NCBI RefSeq assembly: GCF_014652695.1
Contig: NZ_BMZH01000011.1
Coordinates: 46,232 to 110,231, forward strand
Direction of reading: 5' to 3'
Length of the DNA stretch: 64,000 nucleotides
Source of the DNA: Algimonas arctica
GTDB lineage: Bacteria; Pseudomonadota; Alphaproteobacteria; Caulobacterales; Maricaulaceae
In this document: positions 9,945 to 19,984 of the stretch, in pieces
Position numbering within the stretch: position 1 is the first letter of the stretch
Layout: every line of letters starts with the position of its first letter
The notes under the pieces: generated by a model
Databases searched by the model: none
What the model was told of the DNA's origin: nothing
Seen by the model: the letters and a program-made list of their open reading frames with translations, nothing else
Translations under genes and position numbers: made by a program

Positions 9945-10880
9945 ATGCCGATCGCCCTCCCAGATTCAGTGGTTGTTCTGGGTCCGAAAGCGCGTGCCAT
10001 TGCGGCGTTGCTGCGGGACGCGCTGCCAGCGCTTTCTGTGTTGGAAGCGGGCGCGGCCCCGAAAGGCGGCTACGCGCTGATCGCCTTTACGCCAGGCCCG
10101 GAAATCGCCCGCTACGCAGATGCGGACTGGGTCCATATTGCGGGCGCAGGTGCGAACGGCGTGTTGGATCGTTTGACGGACGCGAACATGTCTCCGCACC
10201 TGATCACCCGCACTGTCGGTCGCATGGGGCAGCAGATCGGCGAATATGTCCTGTCTTATATTTTGGCGGACACACAGAAACAGGCGTTGCGGCGTCAGTT
10301 GCAAGCTGATCGAAACTGGAACCCTGTGGCGGGCACACCGGATATTGCCGCAGACCGTAGAGCGTTGATCTTTGGCACGGGCGGGATTGGCGGGGGCGTT
10401 GCGACGTCTTTGCTGGCGATTGGGATGCGGGTCTCGGGCGCAAGCCGGAGCGGACAGGCGCGGGCGCCGTTTGACCGTGTCTTTCGGTTAGACGACCTTC
10501 CAGATATGACTAATTTTGATGTGTGTGTGGGGGCGCTCCCGCTGACGTCACAAACGCAGGGCATTATCGGCATAGACGTCTTGTCAAAGTTTGAAGGCGC
10601 GCTCTTTATCAATGTTGGTCGCGGGGCAACAGCGGATATGGATGCCGTGGTTGAGGCCTTGGCGGCGGGCCGCTTGCGTCACGCCGTCTTGGATGTTGTG
10701 CCCGAAGAACCGCTCCCGCCAGACAGTCCGCTGTGGGCGCAGCCCCAGATGACCCTGACGCCGCATGTCTCAGGCATCACCCTGAATGCAGACACGGTCG
10801 CGGCTTTTACAGCGGCGTATCGCGCGATTGAGGCCGGGGAAGAGCCGCCGCTGAGGGTCGACGCCAAAGCGGGATATTAA
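9945..10880 (+). CDS. D-isomer-specific 2-hydroxyacid dehydrogenase
   Basis: Protein of 311 residues with the NAD-binding motif FGTGGIGGG at about residue 144 and the catalytic triad of the family: Arg in NVGRGAT, Glu in VPEEPLP and His in LTPHVSG. It resembles GhrA-type glyoxylate/hydroxypyruvate reductases. The substrate cannot be read from the sequence. The ATG at 9945 follows the stop of the acyl-CoA ligase gene by one base, which points to a two-gene operon; why these two reactions are linked is not evident. Confidence 0.88.
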   Translation: MPIALPDSVVVLGPKARAIAALLRDALPALSVLEAGAAPKGGYALIAFTPGPEIARYADADWVHIAGAGANGVLDRLTDANMSPHLITRTVGRMGQQIGEYVLSYILADTQKQALRRQLQADRNWNPVAGTPDIAADRRALIFGTGGIGGGVATSLLAIGMRVSGASRSGQARAPFDRVFRLDDLPDMTNFDVCVGALPLTSQTQGIIGIDVLSKFEGALFINVGRGATADMDAVVEALAAGRLRHAVLDVVPEEPLPPDSPLWAQPQMTLTPHVSGITLNADTVAAFTAAYRAIEAGEEPPLRVDAKAGY

Positions 10881-10884
10881 ACCG

Positions 10885-11694
10885 CTATATTTCGAAATCT
10901 TCCGGCCTGTAACCCGGGTCGGGATAGGTCGGATTCATAGCTTCCAGCGTTTGCCGGACCAATCGCGCGACAATCGCATTGCGAGTGGGCTTATCGTCCG
11001 AGGGGATGATGTACCACGGCGCGTACGGCGTCGAGGTTCGCTGCACCATCGTTTCATAAGCATTCATAAAGTCCGGCCATAATTTGCGGTCCTCTAGATC
11101 GCCCGGATTAAACTTCCAGCGTTTGTCCGGGACGTCCAATCGGTCACGCAACCGTTCGCCCTGCACATCGTGACTAATGTGAAGCATACACTTTAGGATG
11201 GTCGTTCCGGTCTCAACGAGCATGCGCTCAAAATCGTTGATCTGTGCATAGCGCTGCTCAATGGCTTCCGCAGGCGCGAATTCTCGCACTTTAACGACTA
11301 AAACATCCTCGTAATGGCTGCGGTTAAAGACCGTGATCTGGCCCTTTTTGGGAACGACCTGATGGACGCGCCAGAGATAGTCATGCGCCAATTCTTGTTT
11401 GCTGGGGCTTTTAAAGGCGGCGACACCGACATTGAGCGGTGGTGTGCGGTCGAATACCGCTTTCGTTGTGCCGTCCTTGCCCGATGTGTCCATGCCTTGC
11501 AGTACCACGAGGAGTTTTTGGCTCGCTTGACCGTAAAGACGGTGGGCCAGGTCTTCAATGTCTTTGGCATGATCCAAGGCCGCGTCTTTCGCATCGCTCT
11601 TGTCTTCGAAGTGATCGACTCGCGTTGGCCGGTCGGCCAGCGTAAATGTTTGTCCGGGCGTGGCTATAAAAGGCGAATTCGGGTGGTTAGTCAT
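10885..11694 (-). CDS. ppk2: Polyphosphate kinase 2 family phosphotransferase
   Basis: Protein of 269 residues with a single PPK2 domain. The Walker A motif is LQGMDTSGKDGTT (about residue 63), the lid and Walker B region contains FNRSHYEDVLV, and INDFERML and TSTPYAPWYIIP are further family signatures. It transfers phosphate from polyphosphate to a nucleoside mono- or diphosphate. The length and the NDFERML element look like the class III type, but class needs alignment. I chose the ATG at 11694, which has AAGGAG five bases upstream. It diverges from the YceI gene across 43 nt. Confidence 0.93.
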   Translation of the reverse strand: MTNHPNSPFIATPGQTFTLADRPTRVDHFEDKSDAKDAALDHAKDIEDLAHRLYGQASQKLLVVLQGMDTSGKDGTTKAVFDRTPPLNVGVAAFKSPSKQELAHDYLWRVHQVVPKKGQITVFNRSHYEDVLVVKVREFAPAEAIEQRYAQINDFERMLVETGTTILKCMLHISHDVQGERLRDRLDVPDKRWKFNPGDLEDRKLWPDFMNAYETMVQRTSTPYAPWYIIPSDDKPTRNAIVARLVRQTLEAMNPTYPDPGYRPEDFEI

Positions 11695-11737
11695 CAAGTC
11701 TCCTTGGCGTCAGCGTTTGAACGCGCTAGCAGAGCGG

Positions 11738-12322
11738 ATGCGCTTCGTCATCCTGCTCTCCGCCCTTCTTTTCTCTGCTTGCAGAGGGGAAACAGTCGAG
11801 CCTGAGATACAGGCCCCCGCTTTTGAGACGAATTATGTTGTGGCGAATGATGAAAGCCGCCTTGGATTCGCGGCAACACAGGAAGGGGTCGTCTTCACGG
11901 GTGAATTTACTGACTTCGAGGCCCTGATCTATTTCGATCCTGAGGAGCTGGAGGCATCGCGTGTACTAGTGTCTGTGCCTCTCGCCTCATTTGATGGCGG
12001 TTCAACAGACCGGAATAGCAATGCGTCCAGCAACATCTGGTTTGACGCCAAAAAATTCCCTGTCGCAGTCTTTGAATCGCAATTAATCCGCGAAGACGGC
12101 AATGCCTATATTGCGCAGGGGACGCTCATGCTCAAAGGGCAAACCAAACAGATTTTGTTTCCGTTTAAACTGAATGAGACAGACGGACGCACCGTCATGA
12201 CGGCGACGTTCCCAATTAACAGGACCCGATGGGATGTGGGTCAATCGCCGTGGAATACCGAAGGTTATGTGGGTCTTGATGTAATTCTTGACCTTCGGAT
12301 CGTCGCGGACCGGGCCCCCTGA
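11738..12322 (+). CDS. YceI-like lipoprotein
   Basis: Protein of 194 residues. A lipoprotein signal of about 16 residues ends in the lipobox FSAC. The rest is a YceI domain: SRLGFAATQEGV, VSVPLASFDGG, SSNIWFDAKKFP, GTLMLKGQTK and NRTRWDVG are typical. YceI proteins form a lipocalin-like barrel that binds isoprenoid-like lipids in the periplasm. The start at ATG 11738 is fixed by the signal peptide; a longer frame upstream overlaps the PPK2 gene on the other strand. Confidence 0.92.
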   Translation: MRFVILLSALLFSACRGETVEPEIQAPAFETNYVVANDESRLGFAATQEGVVFTGEFTDFEALIYFDPEELEASRVLVSVPLASFDGGSTDRNSNASSNIWFDAKKFPVAVFESQLIREDGNAYIAQGTLMLKGQTKQILFPFKLNETDGRTVMTATFPINRTRWDVGQSPWNTEGYVGLDVILDLRIVADRAP

Positions 12323-12336
12323 TAATCCTATGAGAA

Positions 12337-14151
<1,815 letters not shown>

Positions 14152-14215
14152 GACGGGGCCTCTATGGGAGGAGCAATCGCTTTACAATCGGAACGAAAGA
14201 CCGAAAACAGCAACT

Positions 14216-17200
14216 ATGGGCTTATTTGCAAATATTCGTACGAAATCCTTAGGCTTTTCCGCTTGTCTGATAGGGCTGTGCTTCGGTTTAGGCCTAACAG
14301 TGGACGCGGTGGCACAGACGGCCCCGACGACACCGGCTGTTTCGGCGGCCCCTGACTTCACGACGCAGTCGCTGCGTGCAGAACTCGATGCACTCGAAGT
14401 GCCGGATGATGAGGGCGACGATCCATCCGATGGTCTGACAGATGAACAACGTGAACAGACGCGATCTTTCCTTAACAATGCGGTCAATAGTTTGGAAGCC
14501 GCGGCCCGTCAGGGTGAAATCGCGACGCGATTTAATAATAGTTTTGAGACAGGTGAACAGACTCTCACAGACCTTAGGGATGAAACGGAGGCTTTGCAGT
14601 CTGAGTTGATTGCACGGGAGCCGATGGACGGGGAAGCGGACCTCGTCGGCGAGGTTGCCATGTTCGCGACTGAGCAAACGCTATTGGCCAAGGAAAGTGA
14701 GCTGCGCGCGTTGCAAGCCGAGCTCGAAGGATACCGGACGCAAACGACTGAGATTGGCGCGCGACTGACAGCAGCCCCGCGGGAACTCAACGGCGCGCGC
14801 ACACAGCTGGGTGAAATCAGCTCGGAGCTGACAGCCATAGACGGTCCCGACTTGGACCCGGTCGCGGACGCCCGGCGCAAGTCGTTCCGTGCACGGGAGT
14901 TTTCCTTACGCCGCCAGGTGAGCGCGTTAGAAGCCGAGATATCAAGTCTGCCACTTCGGCAAGACATTGTCTCAGCGCGCCGAAATTTGGCCGATTTGCG
15001 GGCTGAAGCCTTGAACGAAGAAGTGCTCACGCTGCAAAACCTCACGGGACAGAGAAAAGTTGTTGAAGCAGCACAACAAGCGCAGCGCGCCCGCGACTTT
15101 GTCGCAAGCCTGACAGATACGCATCCGTTGGTGACGAATATGTCGGCTGAGAATTTGCGATTGGCCGATATGCTAACCGCGATGGCGACAGATGATTCTG
15201 CGACGTCGCGCCGGTTGGCCCGTGTGCGCGGCACAACCGCGAATGTTCAGAACGATCTGACCGCCGCGACGGAACTTGTCAGTTTGGGACAGCTTGACCG
15301 AGAAGCCGGCGCAACATTACGGCGCTTGGGGGATCAACTCACGCCGGCGCTGCAATTGCGCGCTGATCTGCGCGATACGCAACGCGCGCTTGCGAGTTTG
15401 ACCCGTCAACGGGTTGTCGCGCAGGAACAGCTTCGCGACTTACCTATCGGGGCGATTGATCCCGATGTCTTGCTGCAAAATGCGCGCGGAGAGGATCCTG
15501 CGATTGAGCCTTTGTCCGACACAGCCGCCGTCGCGGTCCGGCAATTAGCGGAACAAAGACGCGCGTTTTTACGCCAGATCGCGTCCAATGCGACAGGGCG
15601 CATTAACGCGGTAGCAGAATTACAAACCGCGCAGAACGAGCTTTCGGATCGTACTGAAGAATTGCGCACTGTTTTGGATGAAAACCTACTCTGGGTGCCG
15701 AGCGTCCCCGCCATCAATGTGGGCTGGCCGCAAAAGGTTGTCCTGGGCGCCGTCGAGCTTTTCTCCCCCATGCATGTCGAGACGGCGATCAATGCCTTAC
15801 TAACGCAGTCTCAGCGTCTTTGGTTGGTCATCGTGTTTTTTGGCATCTGTATCATCCTCGCCTATCGACTTCGCCCTAGCTTGCGGGAAGACATTCTCAA
15901 GCGGGCGGACTGTGTGGGGCGGGTGAGGCACGATAACTTATGGCATACGCCTGCGGTCATCGGGGCTGGGGTCATTATGGCGTTGCCATGGCCCCTATTG
16001 TTTGGCCTTTTGGCCATTCTCTTTGGCGCGTCGAATGAACCAGACCTTTTGGTCAGCGGTTTGTCCAACGGCTTTGCCTATCTCGCGCTATTTTCATTGA
16101 TTATCGTGACATGGAATTACTGGGACCGGGATCGATCCTTGTTTGCGGCGCATTTCAAACTGCACAAGGCTTTGCGTCTCGCTATTCAGAATAATTTACG
16201 CTGGTTCCTGCCTGTTGTTGGCACGACGTCATTTCTGCTGGCTGTGACCTCGGGCATGCGCGGGGAAAATATTTACGGCGGCTTCTCCCTCGCCGTGTTT
16301 ATGACCACGGCTCTGTCGCTGGCGGCCTTTGCTTTGCTGGTGCTGTGGCGCAGTCGAAAAAGCTACGCATCGGCTATTGCGGATGGGTCTGCATTTAGCC
16401 GTTACCGGGTGCCGATGACGATTATCGCTGTGGGCTTGCCGCTGTTTGCGGCCGTGATGGCCGGAGCGGGGTGGTATGAAAGCGCAGACGATATTCTCGT
16501 GCGTTTATTCATGACCCTCTGGGTCTTGCTGTCGACTTATGTTCTTTACGGCACGGTGAGGCGCGCCATCACTGTGTCGCAACGCCAGATCAAATATCGT
16601 CAAGCGGTTGAGCGTCGCGAAGCCACGATTCGATCGCGCAAGAAACAGCAGGAAGCCGAAGCGCGCGGCGAGGATATACCGTCACCACCGCCAATTGATA
16701 CGGACGCGATCGATGTCACGGCGATGAGCCGCCAGTCATCACAGTTGCTCCGCACGATGATTGCTATCGGTCTAGCGGCAATGTTGTGGTTTATCTGGTC
16801 TGGTTTGCTGCCGGCTCTGTCCATTTTTGATGGGTTTCAGATCGGAGAAATCGGAACGGGGGATATTGATCCAAATACCAAATTAGAAATCTTCCGCAGC
16901 ATTACACTTTGGACGTTGCTGCAAGCCGGCGTGATTGCGACCATCACGATTATTGCGGCGCGCAATTTACCCGGTTTCCTCGAAATTTTTATTCTCAACC
17001 GCCTCGGCGTAGACGCGGGGGCCCGCTACGCCGTTGTGACGATCTTGGGCTATATTATCGTCGCGACAGGCTTCGTGATTGTTTTCCAAAGGATCGGCCT
17101 GGAATGGGATCAGCTCCGCTGGATCGTCACGGGCCTATCGGTTGGTATTGGTTTTGGTTTGCAAAAGATTATCGCGAACTTTGTTTCGGGCCTGATTATC

Positions 17201-17788
17201 TTGTTTGAGCGCCCCATACGAATTGGTGATTTTGTCACCATTGGCGATAATTCCGGAACTGTGACCCGGATTAAAATCCGGGCGACCACGTTGGGCGACC
17301 TTGATAATCGTGAAATCCTCATTCCGAATGAAAACCTGATCAGTCAGGAAGTGACTAATTGGACGCTGTCGAACTCGACCACGCGGGTCGTGATTCATGT
17401 CGGTATTGCGTATGGCTCGGATACAGACCGCGCGCGCGAAGTTATGCTCGACGTGCTGAAGGAAAATGTCAAAATTCTCGATACACCGCCCCCGCAAGTT
17501 TTCTTCCTCGGCTTTGGGGATAGCTCGCTTGATTTCCAAGTCCGTTTCTTCCTGCGCACGTTCGAAGATCGTTTCCCGGTCAGCCATCAAGTCCACACGG
17601 ACATCAATAAAATGTTGATCCGCGAAGGGTTTGAAATTCCGTTCCCACAACGCGACCTCAATATTCGTGGACAAGACGGACCGCTTGAATTTAAGACGGG
17701 CTACTCCGCCCCGCCACGCGGCGGGTCCGATCTTGAGACCCAAATTAAAGAGCCAAGTCAGCCACCGAATAAGACGAAGAAAACATAG
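14216..17788 (+). CDS. Large MscS/MscK-type mechanosensitive channel
   Basis: Protein of 1190 residues. A signal peptide (cleavage probably after VDAVAQ) leads into a long helical, coiled-coil-rich periplasmic domain to about residue 510. Roughly ten membrane helices follow, and the MscS pore and beta domain lie near residues 970 to 1165 (GFGLQKIIANFVSG, ERPIRIGDFVTIGD, IPNENLIS). This is the MscK/KefA-like architecture. It gates under membrane tension and releases ions during osmotic downshock. The start at ATG 14216 puts the signal peptide at the N-terminus; a start at 14150 is possible but overlaps the uup start codon. Confidence 0.92.
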   Translation: MGLFANIRTKSLGFSACLIGLCFGLGLTVDAVAQTAPTTPAVSAAPDFTTQSLRAELDALEVPDDEGDDPSDGLTDEQREQTRSFLNNAVNSLEAAARQGEIATRFNNSFETGEQTLTDLRDETEALQSELIAREPMDGEADLVGEVAMFATEQTLLAKESELRALQAELEGYRTQTTEIGARLTAAPRELNGARTQLGEISSELTAIDGPDLDPVADARRKSFRAREFSLRRQVSALEAEISSLPLRQDIVSARRNLADLRAEALNEEVLTLQNLTGQRKVVEAAQQAQRARDFVASLTDTHPLVTNMSAENLRLADMLTAMATDDSATSRRLARVRGTTANVQNDLTAATELVSLGQLDREAGATLRRLGDQLTPALQLRADLRDTQRALASLTRQRVVAQEQLRDLPIGAIDPDVLLQNARGEDPAIEPLSDTAAVAVRQLAEQRRAFLRQIASNATGRINAVAELQTAQNELSDRTEELRTVLDENLLWVPSVPAINVGWPQKVVLGAVELFSPMHVETAINALLTQSQRLWLVIVFFGICIILAYRLRPSLREDILKRADCVGRVRHDNLWHTPAVIGAGVIMALPWPLLFGLLAILFGASNEPDLLVSGLSNGFAYLALFSLIIVTWNYWDRDRSLFAAHFKLHKALRLAIQNNLRWFLPVVGTTSFLLAVTSGMRGENIYGGFSLAVFMTTALSLAAFALLVLWRSRKSYASAIADGSAFSRYRVPMTIIAVGLPLFAAVMAGAGWYESADDILVRLFMTLWVLLSTYVLYGTVRRAITVSQRQIKYRQAVERREATIRSRKKQQEAEARGEDIPSPPPIDTDAIDVTAMSRQSSQLLRTMIAIGLAAMLWFIWSGLLPALSIFDGFQIGEIGTGDIDPNTKLEIFRSITLWTLLQAGVIATITIIAARNLPGFLEIFILNRLGVDAGARYAVVTILGYIIVATGFVIVFQRIGLEWDQLRWIVTGLSVGIGFGLQKIIANFVSGLIILFERPIRIGDFVTIGDNSGTVTRIKIRATTLGDLDNREILIPNENLISQEVTNWTLSNSTTRVVIHVGIAYGSDTDRAREVMLDVLKENVKILDTPPPQVFFLGFGDSSLDFQVRFFLRTFEDRFPVSHQVHTDINKMLIREGFEIPFPQRDLNIRGQDGPLEFKTGYSAPPRGGSDLETQIKEPSQPPNKTKKT

Positions 17789-17796
17789 GGGGTATT

Positions 17797-18801
17797 ATGG
17801 ACGACCTAACAAAAGACGGTCTCTCACGACGCGGACTTCTTGGCGCGGCGGCGGGGACCGTCGCTCTCGGAACTATGCTCAAAGCCGCGCCTGCGCAGGC
17901 GAAAGTCGAGCCGGGTAAGCCGTTTATATTGACGACATGGGACTTTGGACCGGGGGCGAATAAGCTCGGTTATGATGTTTTGCGTGAGGGCGGTTCGTCT
18001 GTTGATGCCGTCGAAATCGCGATCAACCATGTTGAGCTGCTGACGGATGAATATTGGGTTGGCTATGGCGGTGTTCCGAATGAAATTGGGGAAACGACGC
18101 TTGATGCGATGATCTTGTGGGGGCCAACGCACGATATCGGCGGAGTCGGTTGTTTGAAACGCGTAAAAAAGGCGATCTCTGTCGCGCGCAAGGTGATGGA
18201 AGAGACGCAGCACAGTTTGATCGTCGGTGACGATGCCACGCGGTTCGCCGTGCGCATGGGGTTTGTCGAGGAATCGCTAACGAATCTGCGCTCACAAAAA
18301 GCCTATGAAGATTGGAAAGCCAAGGGCGAGCGCTCGGATGCGTTTAACCCAGAGCCGTTCGTCGAGGACACCTTGCGCGGCCATGACACGGTCGGGACTA
18401 TCGCCGTCGATGCGAACGGGAACCTTTGCGTTGGCTGTTCGACCAATGGGCGTGAATTTAAGATACCGGGGCGCGTCGGTGATAGCCCTATTCCGGGCGC
18501 GGGCGCGTATGGCGACCAGTATGTTGGCGGCGCGGTGGCGACGGGCAATGGGGACGTCATGATGCGCTTCTTGCCGTGTTACCATGTGGTCGAGTTAATG
18601 CGCCAAGGGATGCCGCCAGAGTTGGCGGCTGCGGCGGCGATCAAACGGATCACCGACCGAGGGTATAAGTTTAGCGGCGGGATCGCGGCTGTGACCGTCG
18701 ATGGCCGACACGGCGGCGCGCAGGCGGGGTGGGACAAGGAAGGCTTTAGTTATTCCGTCCAGACCGAAGTGGGCAATTCTAAATTTCCGATCCCCGGATA
18801 G
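17797..18801 (+). CDS. Tat-exported N4-(beta-N-acetylglucosaminyl)-L-asparaginase family hydrolase
   Basis: Protein of 334 residues of the glycosylasparaginase (Ntn-hydrolase) family. The N-terminus carries a twin-arginine signal (SRRGLLG followed by a hydrophobic stretch and APAQA), so it is exported folded to the periplasm. The autocleavage site and nucleophile Thr lie in GHDTVGTIAVD near residue 203, followed by GCSTNG and PGRVGDSPIPGAG. It would cleave the GlcNAc-Asn bond or related beta-aspartyl bonds. An AGGGGG ribosome site precedes the ATG at 17797. The stop TAG is in the same frame as the next gene (see finding). Confidence 0.9.
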   Translation: MDDLTKDGLSRRGLLGAAAGTVALGTMLKAAPAQAKVEPGKPFILTTWDFGPGANKLGYDVLREGGSSVDAVEIAINHVELLTDEYWVGYGGVPNEIGETTLDAMILWGPTHDIGGVGCLKRVKKAISVARKVMEETQHSLIVGDDATRFAVRMGFVEESLTNLRSQKAYEDWKAKGERSDAFNPEPFVEDTLRGHDTVGTIAVDANGNLCVGCSTNGREFKIPGRVGDSPIPGAGAYGDQYVGGAVATGNGDVMMRFLPCYHVVELMRQGMPPELAAAAAIKRITDRGYKFSGGIAAVTVDGRHGGAQAGWDKEGFSYSVQTEVGNSKFPIPG

Positions 18802-18900
18802 CATAAGATCCGCGCCGCGCTCCGCATCACAAATCGACAGGCGCGCTGGCTCTGGCTGGACGCACAGGGGCTGTCGCAGGCACCGCTCGGCGCGCCGCCT

Positions 18901-19968
18901 TTGGCGGATATTTTTGATGCGCTCGGCTATGTGCAACTCGACAGTATTCGCAATGTTTCGCGCGCACACCACCATATTCTTTGGAGCCGGGATCAAAGCT
19001 ACCGAGAACCCGCGTTACACGGATTTGCGCATGAGGATGAGATATGCCCCCCGCGCGGTGCGTTCGAACATTTCAGTCATGATGCCTGTCTTTTGCCCAT
19101 GGCGACCTATCCCATGTGGACGCGACGCTTTGCCCAGTTCCGCGAAAAACTAACCCATGGCTGGTATAAGAGCCTGCCGGACGCAGCGGCGCGCGCGGCG
19201 ATTAAGGCGCGGATTGCGCGCGAGGGGCCGCTCTGTTCCGCCGACTTTACGCATGCGCGTCCGGCCGAACCGCGCGCCATGTGGGACCGTCCACCGACCA
19301 AGGTCGCACTTGATTATATGTGGTATTGTGGCGAGCTTTCGACCGCTTACCGCAAGGGGTTTCAAAAATATTATGATCTAACGGACCGCGTTATCCCGGC
19401 AGAATTCCGCGAGGCGGAGATTGACGACGCCGCGCAAATTGATTGGCTGTGCCACAGTGCGCTGGATCGGCTAGGCTTTGCTAATGTCGGGGAACTCAAG
19501 CGGTTTTGGGACGCCTGCACGACGCAGGAGGTCCGGGCTTGGGTTGCGCAGAATGAGGCCAGTTTAGTTCAAGTTGAAGTGGAAGGCGCGGACGGAACAA
19601 TCCGGCACGCCTTTGCCGCCGCCAATATTGAGGTCCGGCTTGCGGCTTTGCGGGCCCCGACATCGCGGTTGCGCGTGCTCAACCCGTTCGATCCGGCGGT
19701 GCGAGACCGCAAACGGCTCTCGTTTCTGTTCGGTTTCGATTATGTCAACGAGATATTCGTCCCCAAGGCCAAACGGCGTTGGGGCTATTACGTCTATCCG
19801 GTGCTGGAGGGGGACCGCATGATTGCGCGGATCGATTTGTCAGGCGGCCCGAAAACGGGCTTGCGCCCGATCCAACAAAGCTGGGTCGAGCCGGGCGTGC
19901 GCTGGAGCGCCCGCCGTCAAGATCGGCTCGAAGCCGAAGTCGCGCGCTTTTCCCGACTCGCGGGCTAA
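18901..19968 (+). CDS. YcaQ/AlkZ-like winged-helix DNA repair protein (start unclear)
   Basis: HTH_42 family protein, as in E. coli YcaQ, a DNA glycosylase that unhooks interstrand crosslinks. Family landmarks visible are LGYVQLDSIRNVSRAHH, HDACLLPM, GPLCSADF, FQKYYDLTDRVIP, LNPFDPAVRDRKR and WGYYVYPVLEG. The first usable start in frame is the TTG at 18901. The reading frame is open back to 18802 and encodes RITNRQARWLWLDAQGL, which matches the conserved first helix of the family, with no ATG, GTG or TTG there. The true protein therefore probably begins upstream at a rare codon or arises by readthrough of the preceding TAG. Confidence 0.8.
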   Translation: MADIFDALGYVQLDSIRNVSRAHHHILWSRDQSYREPALHGFAHEDEICPPRGAFEHFSHDACLLPMATYPMWTRRFAQFREKLTHGWYKSLPDAAARAAIKARIAREGPLCSADFTHARPAEPRAMWDRPPTKVALDYMWYCGELSTAYRKGFQKYYDLTDRVIPAEFREAEIDDAAQIDWLCHSALDRLGFANVGELKRFWDACTTQEVRAWVAQNEASLVQVEVEGADGTIRHAFAAANIEVRLAALRAPTSRLRVLNPFDPAVRDRKRLSFLFGFDYVNEIFVPKAKRRWGYYVYPVLEGDRMIARIDLSGGPKTGLRPIQQSWVEPGVRWSARRQDRLEAEVARFSRLAG

Positions 19969-19984
19969 GCGCGCAGCGTTCAGT

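Noticed and set aside
9158..10000. 280-residue frame on the minus strand
   Set aside because: It lies entirely antisense to the acyl-CoA ligase and 2-hydroxyacid dehydrogenase genes, has no recognisable motif and is explained by their codon bias.
14509..15234. 241-residue minus-strand frame
   Set aside because: Antisense to the coiled-coil region of the MscK-like channel; Ser/Arg-rich and without motifs.
17135..17743. 202-residue minus-strand frame
   Set aside because: Antisense to the MscS domain, which is clearly the coding strand.
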